A DNA stretch of 64,000 nucleotides from Gigantopelta aegis. Lineage: Eukaryota > Mollusca > Gastropoda > Neomphalida > Peltospiridae. A program made the position numbers and the translations under genes. The notes below the pieces were generated by a model. That model did not search any database. It worked only from the letters and a program-made list of their open reading frames with translations, and was not told the DNA's origin. The stretch lies in NCBI RefSeq assembly GCF_016097555.1, contig NC_054706.1:54520009-54584008 (forward strand), in the 5' to 3' direction. Shown piece by piece: positions 23,301 through 34,939 of the stretch. The first letter of the stretch is position 1. Each line of letters begins with the position of its first letter.

Positions 23301-26300
23301 TTGGAAAAACGCTTGTAACAATATAGGCTATGTGTTAGTGGTTGAGACGCTAATTTATGGAAATAAAACAAGCTTTCTGATAATTATTGTAAATATTCAT
23401 CATATTTTAAATTTCATGATACAATTATACTACTTGTATTATTATTATTATTATCTTTCTCCTTTTTTTTTCTTTCTCTTTGACCATAGCAATAATTTTA
23501 GGGGCTTGTATGTAGGCTAGTGCGTGCCTTGGAGGGTTCTTTTGAGGGGTATATTGTGGTATATTGAGAATAACTAAATTATCCTGTCATCAAGTGCCTA
23601 TGGATAAAGCTATACACAAAATTTCTGCTCAACTTCTTGAGGCATTGCAAAAACAAAAGCCTGGAAAACAAATATTTGTATCTCCAAAGTTCAACGGCCA
23701 TAACTTTGTCAAAAATAGGTAAATCATCATGAAAGTACATGATAAAGCTATCCACAAAACTTTAGCTGAATATCTTGAGGCATTGTGAAAACCCCCATCT
23801 TTAACCTATATGTGGGACAGATGGATGGACAGATATACAGACAGACAGATGGACAGAGACAAAACCTATAGTCCCCTCTGGTTGACCAGTAGGGAACTAA
23901 TAGCATGTAGCATATATGTTCTCAAATGCCCAATGTCTATAGCTGATGTGCTACATTCTTAAAAACATAAAAATGTATGAAAATTGTTCAAGATATACTA
24001 AACATTGTAAGCTGAATGAAAATGATAATTTCTGTATTTATTTTGATTACTTGATTACCATTAAAACATATATTTAATTTTTTTCTATGAAAATTAAAAA
24101 ATCAACTTGAAATTGTTACAAATTGTAAAATGAATGAACATGATAACATCTGTATTTATTTTGGTTACTCGATTACCATTAAAACATACATTAAAAAAAA
24201 AAAAGATTTTGTAAGGAATATTTTTATAAACATTTTACTTGTTTTAAAAGCTTATGCTAGCATTCAATCCATCCCTCCTAGTTTGTTTATTCAGTCATAA
24301 AATGTTAATAATTTGTGTATAGATTTTACAATTTTAAAAATATTAACCTCTTGCCAAATACCCCAGTGATGTGCATTGTATGTCACTGGAAGTGATGTTA
24401 GACTGTGTTGAATATCAGCAGGAAGATTTCCCATCAGACGACTCGATTTATAAACTGAAATAACAAATAGATGCAGTAAAATACTCTTACAATGAACCGG
24501 AAGGGACCATGGTAGTTAGTTCGCTATAGCAGTAGTTTGTTGTACACATTTGCATAAGTTGGTCATTAAAATATAGGGATATAAAATGGGACTTTACAAT
24601 CAGTTCGTTCTATGCAGTTGTTCGTTCTAAGCATGTTCATTTTAAATTTACTTTACTGTATTATTATTAAACATTTGTTCACCATCTTTTTAAAAAAACC
24701 CACCTAACAACCTGAGTTTGCTGTATTACAACAAACCATTTATATCGTATTTTATTTTTTATAAATAATAAAATTCATGAAATGCAGTTATTTCATCACT
24801 TGTGTTTGTTATCTGGTATTTTGTATGTACTGTAATAAAAAACATAAGTCCATTCTCAGAGTAACATGTATCAAAATATATCTAGAAATGTTTAAAAGAA
24901 CATAAGTTTGCATTTTATACATTAAAGTTAAAGTTTGTTTTGTTTAACGACACCACTAGAGCACAATGATTTATTAATCGTCGACTGTTAGATGTCAAAC
25001 AGTTGGTAATTTTTACATTTAGAGAGGAAACCCACTACTAGTTTCCATTAGTAGCAATGGATCTTTTATATACACCATCCAACAGACATGATAGCAGATA
25101 CCACACACTTTGATAAACCAGTCGTGGTGCACTGGCTGGAACAAGAAATAACCCAATGGTCCCACCGACGGGGATCGATCTTGGACTGACTGTGCATGAA
25201 GTGAGTACTTTTACACTGGGCTACGTCACACTTTGGGTTTTTTTTAATTTATTTAACGACACACTTAACACATTTTATTTACGGTTATATGGCGTTGGAC
25301 ATATAGGTTAAGGACCACACAGATATTGAGAGAGGAAACCCGCTGTTGCCACTTTATGGGCTAATCTTTTCGATTAGCAACAAGGGATCTTTTATATGCA
25401 TCATCCCACAGACAGGATAGTACATACCATGACCTTTGTTACACCAGTGGAGCACATGCTGGAAAGAGTCCACCCATTTTACACATTAAAGTTACCAACT
25501 CCAGTTTCTGAGGTATGTACCTATCCTGTTATTTGTAAAATGTATTTTGAGCTATTACAAACATCAGATAACTTGAAACACATTGGTTATGCCAAAAAAA
25601 CTAAACAAATTAAAGCAAGAAATAATGTGTAATGTGTAAGTTAATGGTAAAAAAAATGTTAACAGGAAAAAATAGTTTTACTATACCTAATAGCTAGGGT
25701 CAATATATCTTTAAATGAATGGTAGTATGACTGTTTGAAAGAACAGCTGAATGAAATTATTAAGCATACCATTTGAGAGATTCAGTGGTAAAGCAAGATC
25801 CTCTGCATCTGTGGCCTTGAGAAGGTAACATCTAGAGGTCAAGTTGGTCAGCAGTTGGAAGCCCTGACAGGTTCCCCACAGTGGAAAATAATCTCCCTTG
25901 TCATTGGCCTGCAATGAACAAGATCACACTATTTAAAAAAAAGAAATTGTTCATGAATTTAACATAATAATTTTAAAATAAAATATTTCAGACATTAGAC
26001 CACTAACTTATTTCTGAATTTATAAAATTTATTTTTAATACCAAAATGATTGTTTATTTAAAACAATAAAAATAATGTCTCTCTTTAAAACCACAAGTTT
26101 AAAATCTCAATGTTTCGTCAACTAAATGTTGACATCGTCAGGAGAAAACTAAACATAAAAACAGGAGTTCAGCCTTTAAAACCAGTAGGATATTAAAAAC
26201 AATCTGCCCTATCATTTGCCTGCAATTAAAAAGCGCAAACTATTTAACTGTAAAAAAACAAAACGTGTTCATCAACTTGACATATTTTAAATAAGTAAAC

Positions 26301-29300
26301 AAAAATATATTTTTGTGTGAGATTCATTGGCACACTTAAGATCTTCTGCCTCTTGAAAAAGCCAAACCGAGAGATAAAGTTTTTGCAGCAGTTGGAATTT
26401 CTGACAAATAATCTCCCGTCTTTGGCTACAATCAAAATGATCATATTTTAATTAAGTCAACCTCATAAAATATATTCTATACTACATGCAGTGTTCGAGA
26501 TTAACGGTATCCCGATATCCTGGGGATACCAGAATTTAATTTTGGATACCAGACTTCAAGAATCCAGTATCCCACCGGGATGCCATATAATACTAAATTC
26601 TCAAGTGGGATACCAGATTCTGAAATGTTAGTATCCAACTGGGAAACTGGCCAAAAAATTTAATCTCGAACACTGACATGTATAATTGACCCAACTTGCA
26701 TATAAGGAAGGAAATAAAATGTTTATTTAACGACACACTCAACACATTTTATTTACGATTATATGGTGTTGGACACATGGATAATACAGATATTGAGGAA
26801 GGAAACCCACTGCTGCCACTTCATGGGCTACTCTTTTCGATTAGCAGCAAGGGATCTTTTATGTGCACCATCCCATAGACAGGATAGCACATACCACAGC
26901 CTTTGATGTCCCAGTCGTGGTACACTGGCTGGAGCGAGAAATAGCACAATGGACCCACTGACAACTTATATATAAATACAAATCTCTTTACTGACCCAAG
27001 TTCACGTTTCTTTTTCTTTTTCTTTTTTATTGTTCTCCCCCTTTTAATACAATATTTAAATAATAAATTCTTGATGTACAGGAAATTATGCAGGGGGAGA
27101 AACTAGACTGTGGCAAACCAAGTTTCGGAATGTGGGGGGAGGGGGGTTGTGTCATGTTTCCCAAAAGTATATTTAAAAAAAAAAATTAAATTCATTTGGA
27201 GCATGAGATTCACTCCAAACCCACCTGTGAATTAATCACTAACCTGAATAGCCATGTCATAGATAAGTCGTCCTGCTTTGGCGTATCCAGTCACTTTAAT
27301 ACCAACATTTCCACCAGGAAACAGTGCTCTGTGATCAAACGAAAATATGATTTGTCAAATTCATGTTAAGAGACCAACTATGGTAATGAAGAAGGAAATG
27401 TTTTATTTAACTCAACACTCAACACATTTTATTTACGGTTATATGGCATCAGACATATGGTTAAGAACTACACAGATGTATGGGCTACTCTTTTTGATTA
27501 GCAGAAAGAGATTTTTTATATGCACCATCCAACAGACAGGATAATACATACCATGACCTTTGTTACACCAGTTGTGGAGCACTGGCTGGAATGAGAAATA
27601 GCCCAATGGGGCCACCGATGGCAATCGATCCTAAAAGGACCACACATCAAGCGAGCACTTTACCACTGGGCTACGACCCGCTCCCTATGGTAATGAATGC
27701 ATATTTAAATGATACCCCAGTTAAAACAACATCAGTGAATGCCACATGACTACCTCAAGCATCTTACCCATGGGAATGAATGAATGAATGAATGAATGTT
27801 TAACGACACCCCAGCATGAAAAATACATTGGCTGTTGGGTGTCAAACTATGGTAAAATGCAACAACAATGTGATGATCAACATCAATATAAAAATTCAAC
27901 AGGTAAATTAAAACACAGTGTAAAGAACTGTGTAAAAATACAAATATCACAGATATATAAAATTAAAATGTAAAGTAAAATTCCTTACCCATGGGCGTCG
28001 ATTGGTGGGGGACAGGGGGGACGTGTCCCCCTCACTTTTCAACGCCGGGGGACAATCTATATAAATGTCCCCCCCGCCCCCACCACTTTTTTGTTTAGCA
28101 AAAGCAACACCACCACCACCCACAAAAAAAAAAAATGTACACACACACACACACTAACACTAACACGTCCCCTCCCCCCACACACACACACTTTTAAAGC
28201 CAGATTGAGGGCCCATGATCTTACCACAAAAAGTATTAACATTTACCAATTTGATAAATTTGTCACAAAATGGTCCACCAACTGCTAAACAAAAGAGGCC
28301 TGTAACCAAAATTATTATTCTTTAAAGAGACGGACCCTAGTTTTTAAACACTAAGGCATGTTTCCCACTATTAGAGCCGTTTACGATCACTGAAATCAAA
28401 CATTACTCACAAGTTATTGTTTAGATTATCCATTTCCATACAACCAAAGTGTTTCTGGTCATCCTGCTGTTTCTACTACCACAAAATGCATTTTTTATAT
28501 TTTAAAAAATGCACATACGTCTGAGAAGTAACAATTATTGAGTCGCGTTTTAGTCTACTTTTAAGGGTATTTCAACAACACAGACTCTTGTTTCACTCTG
28601 TTGTATCCAAATTTGTTACAGGTTTGTAAATTAATCAAACTTAGTGTCCATTTTTAGGGGTTGAAACTAGGGTCTAGGTAAAAAATATGCCTGTGTTTAA
28701 AAAAAAAATAGGGTCTATCCCTTTAAAGAAATCTAATTGGTACACCACAGCCATATAACTGACTCATTACTCCCAGGGAGTAAGAAAAAAGGATAAAGTG
28801 GTCTGAATGTCAAGTGGTATGTTGAGTATAAAATCTGAGATGGTCCAAAATGAATCATGAATGTATGTACATGTAACCCTATGCAAAGACAAAATAACTA
28901 AATATATATACATAAAGCAGTCTTAGCCAGGAAAGGTGAGTGATCACTCCCGCTCCTCTCCACACTCACCTGGAAGGTTTTAGGAGAGTGGCAAACTGAT
29001 CGCCTCTCACTAAAATATTCAATGCATTTTATTTGACACATCATGTGATTGCTCGCCTAGAACAATTTCAGGAGAGTCATCTTCAGCTCGCCTTGATTTA
29101 GCTGGTGGCGAGGACTGTAAAGCATATATCTGAAGAAGATAATAATGCATATGAAACCCATTATAATATTATAAACAAGTGAATGAGTTAAAGCTATCTA
29201 CCCATTGATATATGAGAACAACTTCTCGTAATATTCATCAGATTGTTTGGTTCTGAAAAGATAAAAAGCACATTAACTTAATTAATGATAATGTTAAAAA

Positions 29301-30585
29301 AAAAAAAAAATATGCTGATGTTACAAATCTGTCAATCATAAATTCACTTTTCAATTGAGGTTTAAATTAGTAATATTTATTTTAAAATAATTAAATTTCC
29401 TTTGTGTCTATACACTTTAGAGCAATCTGATTGTTCAGTAGTGCTTACTTTTTTGCGTTCAAATCTTGATGCACCGAAAATATTAAGCCATGCATACACC
29501 AACACCCCTCCCCCACCTGACTCGCTCTACTTTTGTGCAACTAGCCACATTCATACAATGTGCGCAGTTTTTTTTTTTTAACCAAAACATAATTGCGGTC
29601 AATTCTTAATTAAAAGCATGCTTAAAACTGAAATATTCAACAATTATGGTTAAACAGAACATTCCATATTTGGGTTCCTAATTCTATATTCAAAGCAAGA
29701 ATAATTACAATGTTTCCCACCAATCCTTCGAGATCAATTCTGAAATAGCCTTAAAGATCCTATATCAAAGTTGCAATAATGGTAGTTCCCATCAAAAATA
29801 TTTATCAATTTTTTTCTTAACTAAAAACTATTTTTAAAAAGGTACCAACAAAATTAAAGATTACCTAATTGGTACAACCCTCCCTCCAGCTTGTTCTATG
29901 TACTTAAAGTAAGTTGCTGGAATGTAGGTATCAGCAACTGAATTGTTAATACCAGAAGCTTGGTCCAAAATTCCTACAATAGTGAATAAAACATTAACAA
30001 ACAAAAAAAACGACGACAAAATTATTAATACATTAAAACAATTGAATAACTGGGTTTTTTTTTATTATCACAGAAATATTTTGACACGTTTGTCATGAAA
30101 CCTATATCACTGATAATTTTTTCTTTTAACCATAAAGGTCCAATCTTGAATATACTTTTACTGTTTAAACATTTATGTGTACAATAGGCCATCCAGTCTT
30201 TGTTGAAGGAAGGAAGGAAATGTTTTATTTAACAAAGCACTCAACAAATTTTATTTAAGGTTATATGGCATCATACATATGGTTAAGGACCACACAGATA
30301 TAGAAAGCTTTGCGGAGCACTCACTCAGGGTTTGGAGTTGGTATCCGGATTAAAAATCCCATGCCTTGACTGGGATCCGAACCCAGTACCTACCAGCCTG
30401 TAGACCGATGGCCTAACCACGACGCCACTGAGGCCGGTTTAATTTGAAATTTTTTATTTGAAATATAGACAGCACTTACCAATAATAGGCCTGTTATTTA
30501 TCTTCAAAGATGCACCATCAACTACACTAATTAAACCATTAGTAAATATAGTCAGATAAAAACCGAACAAAACACCATTCATCAT
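20316..30585 (-). CDS. GGH: Gamma-glutamyl hydrolase, complete nine-exon gene (copy B)
   Basis: The product removes gamma-linked glutamates from folylpolyglutamates, in lysosomes or outside the cell. Nine exons join in frame to 320 residues: 30585-30480, 29973-29865, 29252-29202, 27328-27244, 25908-25770, 24454-24348, 22118-22025, 21496-21359 and 20449-20316, all GT/AG. Residues 1-25 are a hydrophobic signal peptide. Then come RPIIG (32-36), GRVVPIR, INGALFPGGN (87-96), the nucleophile elbow WGTCQGF with Cys131, FISTME, and QWHPE with His242. VNEARKSSH spans the last border as in the human protein, which has a very similar length (about 318 residues, from memory). The start is one of two adjacent ATGs (30585 or 30582). 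Introns carry many SINEs and MITEs. Copy A (4743-9596) is a truncated tandem relative. An inverted duplicate of the exon 5 border lies 260 bp upstream. Confidence 0.95.
22490..22815. mobile_element. Dispersed repeat with GTTCAAGGGC and ATGATAAAGC motifs
   Basis: Two adjacent units of about 175 bp each contain AAGTTCAAGGGC, AACTCTGTCAAAAAT, GATCTGTAACAGAACATG, ATAAAGC and CTTGAGGCATTG. The same text recurs at 23560-23905 and 40555-41010. I recall it as very common in mollusc genomes. Its class is not clear from the sequence. Confidence 0.6.
23560..23905. mobile_element. Dispersed repeat, second copy, with GGACAGA tail
   Basis: Contains ATAAAGCTATACACAAAATT, CTTCTTGAGGCATTG and GTTCAACGGCCATAAC, then the CAGATGGATGGACAGATA run and CCTATAGTCCCCTCTGG near its end. 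Same family as 22490-22815. Lies in intron 6 of GGH copy B. Confidence 0.6.
24926..25233 (-). mobile_element. Chimeric SINE, SINE-2 tail with SINE-1 head
   Basis: Tail AAGTTTGTTTTGTTTAACG and CACCACTAGAGCACAATG (SINE-2). Head GGGATCGATCTTGGACTGAC and ACACTGGGCTACGTCAC (SINE-1). Same combination as the copy at 4078-4400. Lies in intron 5 of GGH copy B. Confidence 0.65.
25240..25803. repeat. Left arm of a 5-kb-spaced inverted duplication
   Basis: This segment comprises a truncated SINE-1 (25240-25475, cut at AGTCCACCCATTTTACAC), intron 5 of GGH-B and the last about 33 bases of exon 5. It recurs inverted at 30845-31396. The SINE is truncated at the same base in both arms, so the copy arose after SINE insertion. 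Confidence 0.9.
26489..26675. mobile_element. MITE, CAGTG termini, 187 bp
   Basis: Left end CAGTGTTCGAGATTAACGG and inverted right end CAGTGTTCGAGATTAAATTT are terminal inverted repeats, flanked by ACATG on both sides. GGATACCAGA-like motifs repeat inside. Lies in intron 4 of GGH copy B. Confidence 0.65.
26702..26965 (-). mobile_element. SINE-1 copy lacking the head
   Basis: Tail AAGGAAGGAAATAAAATG and ACACTCAACACATTTTATT, centre GGGATCTTTTATGTGCACC, then GGCTGGAGCGAGAAATAGC up to GACCCACTGACAAC. The tRNA-like head is missing. Confidence 0.65.
27389..27686 (-). mobile_element. SINE-1 copy in intron 3 of GGH copy B
   Basis: Tail GAAGGAAATGTTTTATTTAA and head ACATCAAGCGAGCACTTTAC with CACTGGGCTACGACCCGC are both present. 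A central deletion removes the GAAACCCGCTGTCGCCAC segment. Confidence 0.7.
27768..27862 (-). mobile_element. SINE tail with (GAAT)n end
   Basis: (GAAT)n at about 27776-27797 is followed by GTTTAACGACACCCCAGC and TTGGCTGTTGGGTGTCAAAC. The inverted form, GGGGCGTCATTAAACATTC, ends another copy at 55970-56052. Only the tail is clear. Confidence 0.45.
28326..28722. mobile_element. TTAA-flanked MITE, 397 bp
   Basis: Left end AGAGACGGACCCTAG and inverted right end AGGGATAGACCCTAT, each preceded by TTTAA. TAAACAC and GGCAT motifs follow in both arms. A TTAA target suggests the piggyBac or Kolobok groups. No transposase is present. Lies in intron 3 of GGH copy B. Confidence 0.6.
30206..30440 (-). mobile_element. 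SINE-3 copy with internal deletion
   Basis: Tail GAAGGAAGGAAATG and AAGCACTCAACAAATTTT, then a jump at AGATATAGAAAGC directly into GCGGAGCACTCACTCAGGG and the head GGGATCCGAACCCAGTACC. Lies in intron 1 of GGH copy B, 40 bp upstream of the exon 1 donor on the map. Confidence 0.7.
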
Positions 30586-30844
30586 TTTGTAGTGCAATGG
30601 TCTGATCTACATTTATTATCATTCCAAATCATGTGCTTAGTAGTTTCTATTCTAGGTCACAGATAACAAATTAAATCCAATCCATCCACCATGTACCGTG
30701 TTTGATCTAATAGTGGTAGTGAATTTTATGAAAATAAACACTACAGAATTTAAAATACTATGCTCCCTCCTTGTTCAGAGCCGGTTTAAGGATCCATGGG
30801 GTCTGTAGCACAAATAACAGCTGGTCCCCCTTCCCAGGATGTAT

Positions 30845-31396
30845 ATTTTGCTTTACCACTGAATCTCTCAAATGGTATGCTTAATAATTTCTTCAGCGGT
30901 TCTTTCAGTCATACTACCATTCATTTAAAGATATACTGACCCTAGCTATTAGGTATAGTAAAACTATTTTTGCTGTTAACATTTTTTTTACCATTAACTT
31001 ACACATTACACATTATTTCTTGCTTTAATTTGTTTTTGTTTTTTGCATAACCAATGTGTTTCAGGTTATCTGAAGTTTGTAATAGCTCAAAATACATTTT
31101 ATAAATAACAGGATAGGTACATACCTCATAAACTGGAGTTGGTAACTTTAATGTGTAAAAGGGTGGACTCGTTCCAGCGTGTGCTCCACTGGTGTAACAA
31201 AGGTCGTGGTATGTACTATCCTGTGTGGGATGGTGCATATAAAAGATCCCTTGCTGCTAATCGAAAAGAGTAGCCCATGAAGTGGCGACAGTGGGTTTCC
31301 TTCCTCAATATCTGTGTGGTCCTTAACCATATGTCTGATGCCATATAACCGTAAATAAAATGTGTTGAGTGCATCGTTAAATAAAAACATTTCCTG
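30845..31396. repeat. Right arm of the inverted duplication, upstream of GGH-B
   Basis: Inverted copy of 25240-25803, with the 3' end of GGH exon 5, its GTATGC donor, intron sequence and the truncated SINE-1 (here plus strand, 31150-31396). It lies 260 bp upstream of the GGH-B start codon. The intron part looks more than 90 percent identical by eye. Confidence 0.9.
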
Positions 31397-31482
31397 TAAA
31401 CCACTAGAGTACCAGCTAGAACAGACGGACTCAGAACTCGTATTATTAACGTACCCATATCCCACAAGAAGTTCGGGCACAT

Positions 31483-34054
31483 CTATCCTAAGTCTGATCT
31501 CTGGCGTGGCCAGTAGTCCGAGTTTGGGCAGAAGCTAGAATAGAAAACCAAGAGGTTAAATACTGACCAATCAAACCCACATTTTACTTTTTAACTTATT
31601 TTTGTGCTTATACCCAATTAAGATTCAAGCACACTGTCTTGGGCACACCTCAGCTATCTAGGCTGTCTGTCTAGGACAGTGGGTTAGTTGTTAGTTGGTT
31701 AGTGGTTAGTGAGAGAGAAGAGGGTGTAGTGGCCTTACACCTACCCATTGAGCCCTTAAGAAGTCGCTCTGGGTTGGAGCCGGTACCGGGCTACGAACCC
31801 TGTACCTACAAACCTGTAGTCTGATGGCTTAACCACTGCACCATCTAACCCACAAGTGCAGGACACAGGGTCGGGGAGGGAGGGGGCAGGGGGCAATTGT
31901 CCCCTCTAGTGCTGGAGCAAATCCTCAAATTCGGGCAAAATTAACTGACCTGAAACAATTTCACATTTTTATCATTCTATCCACAATATTAGTTATAATC
32001 CAGGTACAAATGCGTAGTGATTCGTTTGCAACCCTATATATGTAGCTGTTTGGCAGTAATGCTAATAGGAATAAATAATGTTTTTCAGATTCAGGCACTT
32101 TTGGTTAATTTTGGCGAAAATCAGTGTGCTCTCCCTCCCATACAAAAATGAGAGCCTGTACGCTGATGATCAAACGATTAATTAATTTTTATACAATGCT
32201 GAATTTTACACACATTAAGGCTATCATAGCCATCTGTCCAGGAAAGATGTTAGTCAATATAGAGATTATTATAAGAGCTTGTGTGTTGTACTGATTTTAC
32301 TAAACAAGCAAGAGTGAGGGTAATACATGAATTCTGACACGAATTTCGTAAAATCAGTATTAGTGATTTCCCTAGAAATTAGGCAAGGCATGGTAGACAA
32401 AACACTTTTGGGGCATTTTCACCATTTTCGGGGCACTTGTTTTTCATTAAAAAATACAAAAAAATTAATTAAAATAAACATTAATGTAATTTATGTGATT
32501 GCTTTAATAAATGAATGGCAAAAGATATAAAAGGCATATTTAATTAATTAATAATACCCTTTTGGTGTTTTATAAAGGCAATTTTAGAATTAATTACTGA
32601 AAAAGGCTTGTTTAATCTCAGGGCAGCATGGTGCTGATTGAGGCAAGATGGTGCTAGACTATTGAGGCATGGTGCTGCACCATGCTAAAATAAGCTAGGG
32701 AAAACACTAAGTAATTTTTATGAATAACGAGCTAAGACCAAGTCAAAACGTTTCAAAGGTAACGAAAAAGAGATGACAAAATGACGTCATTTTGATAAGT
32801 GTTTACACATATCTAAAACAGGGGGAGGCTGCATTAAATTACATCATTCGTTGTGCATGTGAAATCATTATGACACACGTGGGTCATACTGGTTATATTT
32901 CCCTAAATATCTTGAACTATGTGGATAATAAAGTTAGTTATTAATTAAGGACCACACAGATGATGAGAGGGGAACACTGCTACTACCATGCCATGGGCTA
33001 CTTCAGGCAGGATAGTACATATTTTGGCCTTTATTACACCATTTTTGGACAATTGGCTGGAATGAGAAATAGCTCAATGGGCCCACCGATGGGAATTGAT
33101 CCCAGATCAAATGGACATCAGGTGAGCACTTTTCCACTGGACTATGTCTCATCCCCGATAGTAAGGGAAACTTTGTGTAGACGCATTACATCTCTGAGGT
33201 AAACTGTGAAAACTCATTCAGGATTTGAGCTGTTAGTAAGGAAGTTTGTGTAGATGTCTAACACCTCCATGATAAACTGAAAAATCATTCACGATTTGAG
33301 CTGTTATTAAGTGTAGTAGCCTTACAAGTCCATGATAAACTGTCAAAACTCATTGAGGATTTGAGCAGTTATTAAGTGTAGTAGCCGTACAAGTCCATGA
33401 TAAACTGTGAAAACTTAATTAGGATTTGAGCTGTTATTAAGTGTAGTAGCCGTACAAGTCCATGATAAACTGTGAAAACTTATTTAGGATTTGAGCTGTT
33501 ATTAAGTGTAGTAGCCGTACAAGTCCATGATAAACTGTGAAAACTTATTTAGGATTTGAGCTGTTATTAAGTGTAGTAGCCGTACAAGACCATGATAAAC
33601 TGTGAAAACTTATTTAGGATTTGATTTGTTATTAAGTGTAGCAGCCGTATGTACAAGTCCATGATAAACTGTGAAAACGTATTTAGGATTTGAGCTGTTA
33701 TTAAGTGTAGTAGCCGTACAAGTCCATGATAAACTGTGAACACTTATTTAGGATTTGAGCTGTTATTAAGTGTAGTAGCCGTACAAGTCCATGATAAACT
33801 GTGAAAACTTATTTAGGATTTGAGCTGTTATTAAGTGTAGTAGCCGTACAAGTCCATGATAAACTGTGAAAACTCATTCAGGATTTGAGCTGTTATTACG
33901 TGTAGTAGCCTTACAAGTCCATGATAAACTGTGGCAACTCATTCAGGATTTGAGCTGTTATTACGTGCAGTAGCCATACAAGTCCATGATAAACTGTGAC
34001 AACTCATTCAGGATTTGAGCTGATACCCAGATGAGAACTCCAGAATCTACAAGA
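31483..34054 (-). CDS. C-terminal end of an unrecognised gene, two exons
   Basis: Two minus-strand exons fit together. Exon 34054-33965 follows the acceptor ATCCAG and ends at a GTAATA donor. It is open as LVDSGVLIWVSAQ, then ILNELSQFIMDLYGYC. Exon 31534-31483 follows TTCTATTCTAG and continues in phase as TFCPNSDYWPRQRSDLG to a TAG. Together they give 46 residues. I do not recognise the family, and earlier exons were not found between 34.1 and 36.5 kb. The 65-bp array at 33172-34022 repeats the donor half of the first exon, and only the two copies nearest 34 kb keep GT at the donor. An alternative frame of the second exon (LLPKLGLLATPEI) is also open. RNA evidence would settle which is used, if either. 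Confidence 0.4.
31600..31857 (-). mobile_element. SINE-4 copy, minus orientation
   Basis: Tail GTGCTTATACCCAATTAAG and ATTCAAGCACACTGTCTTGG, body GTTAGTGAGAGAGAAG and CACCTACCCATTGAGCCC, head GGTACCGGGCTACGAACCC and GATGGCTTAACCACTGCACC. Lies between the two exons of the unassigned gene. Confidence 0.7.
32940..33155 (-). mobile_element. SINE-1 copy, decayed
   Basis: Starts at AAGGACCACACAGATGATG and ends with the head GGGAATTGATCCCAGATC and CCACTGGACTATGTCTC. The tail is missing and the centre shortened. Confidence 0.6.
33172..34022. repeat. 65-bp minisatellite made from an exon donor edge
   Basis: About 13 units of 65 bp contain GTGTAGTAGCCGTACAAG, TCCATGATAAACTGTG and AGGATTTGAGCTGTTATTAA. 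Read on the minus strand, each unit encodes AQILN-FSQFIMDLYGYYT and matches the 3' half of the candidate exon 33965-34054. Left-hand units are more diverged. Most units have TTAATA where the exon has its GTAATA donor. Confidence 0.95.
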
Positions 34055-34169
34055 CTGGATCAACTACACCAGCATGGCCATGCATAAACTCTACAAACTC
34101 TCTTTAATATATGCGACATCATTTTGCATGCTTGTCAACTGGTGGTAATGTCATATTAGTATTTAGTTC

Positions 34170-34937
34170 TAATAACAGTTATAAGGTTTTTTTATTTAAC
34201 AACATCACATAGTAAGTCTTCAGAAAAAACCTGTTCCACTTTCCCTCTGACAGGAGAGCATATAACATGGCCTTTGATATACAAATCGTGTGATGCCTCG
34301 ACCAGAAGCGGTCAGGCCCTTTATAAGGGCCCGATGGGCAACCTAGGGAGACACCACAGCATCGTAAAGGTCTAAAATTAACGAGCTACTCTCGATTCAC
34401 TAATATCAAAACCTATATTAGCTCGGCCATTTACCTTTCGACCGACCGTTCAAAATTGCGCACCACTTTCTCTTTGGCATCAACGGCTCCATTCAAATTC
34501 CATAGCACCACCACCACCCCCACCCGCCTGCTACCGATTCAATCGGGCTGCTGGTGCTCCCTTGCACCTGCCAGTGCAGGCGGTCCCTCCTTCCCCTCCC
34601 CCCACCTTTCCTGTCATGGACGGAAGAGCCGGCTCTTGCGCCCACGACAGGCATGCGCTACAACAGCTTGCTCTGAATGTGCACGTAAAGCCCTATGACA
34701 TGACATGACATGACAAATCGTGGGGTAATGGTTAAGACAAGAAAAAACCTAATGGATTAGATCCTCCAATCCAAGCATTTCAGGTGAGCGCTAAACTGAC
34801 TTAAATCTTGATCCTTTCCCACATTAGAGCATATGATATAAAACGGCCTTTGTGCAATGGATCCACTGAGGTGGTTCGATCCTACGATGCAAGCACCTCA
34901 AGTGAGCACTCAACTGACTGAGCTAAATCCCGGCCCC
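34170..34937 (-). mobile_element. SINE-2 copy, split by SINE-5
   Basis: The left part (TTTATTTAACAACATCACAT to ACAAATCGTG at 34290) and the right part (from 34723) belong to decayed SINE-2 sequences. The region ends in a clear inverted tRNA-like head, GGTGGTTCGATCCTACGATG, AGCACTCAACTGACTGAGC and TAAATCCCGGCCCC. This head is the parent type of the 60-bp satellite. Confidence 0.6.
34291..34712 (+). mobile_element. SINE-5, full length, with 10-bp target duplication
   Basis: Starts TGATGCCTCGACCAGAAGCG and ends CCCTATGACATGACATGAC, a (TGACA)n tail. The 10-bp target ACAAATCGTG is exact at 34281-34290 and 34713-34722. The GC-rich centre (GGGCTGCTGGTGCTCCCTTG, GGACGGAAGAGCCGGC) recurs at 45740-45988 and 47235-47710. 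I see no convincing A/B boxes, so SINE is inferred from length, tail and target duplication. Confidence 0.75.
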
Positions 34938-34939
34938 TC

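Noticed and set aside
31430-31534. Reading LLPKLGLLATPEIRLRIDVP as the product of the exon at 31534
   Set aside because: It is open, but the phase set by the upstream donor at 33965 gives a different frame with a natural stop. Kept only as an alternative.
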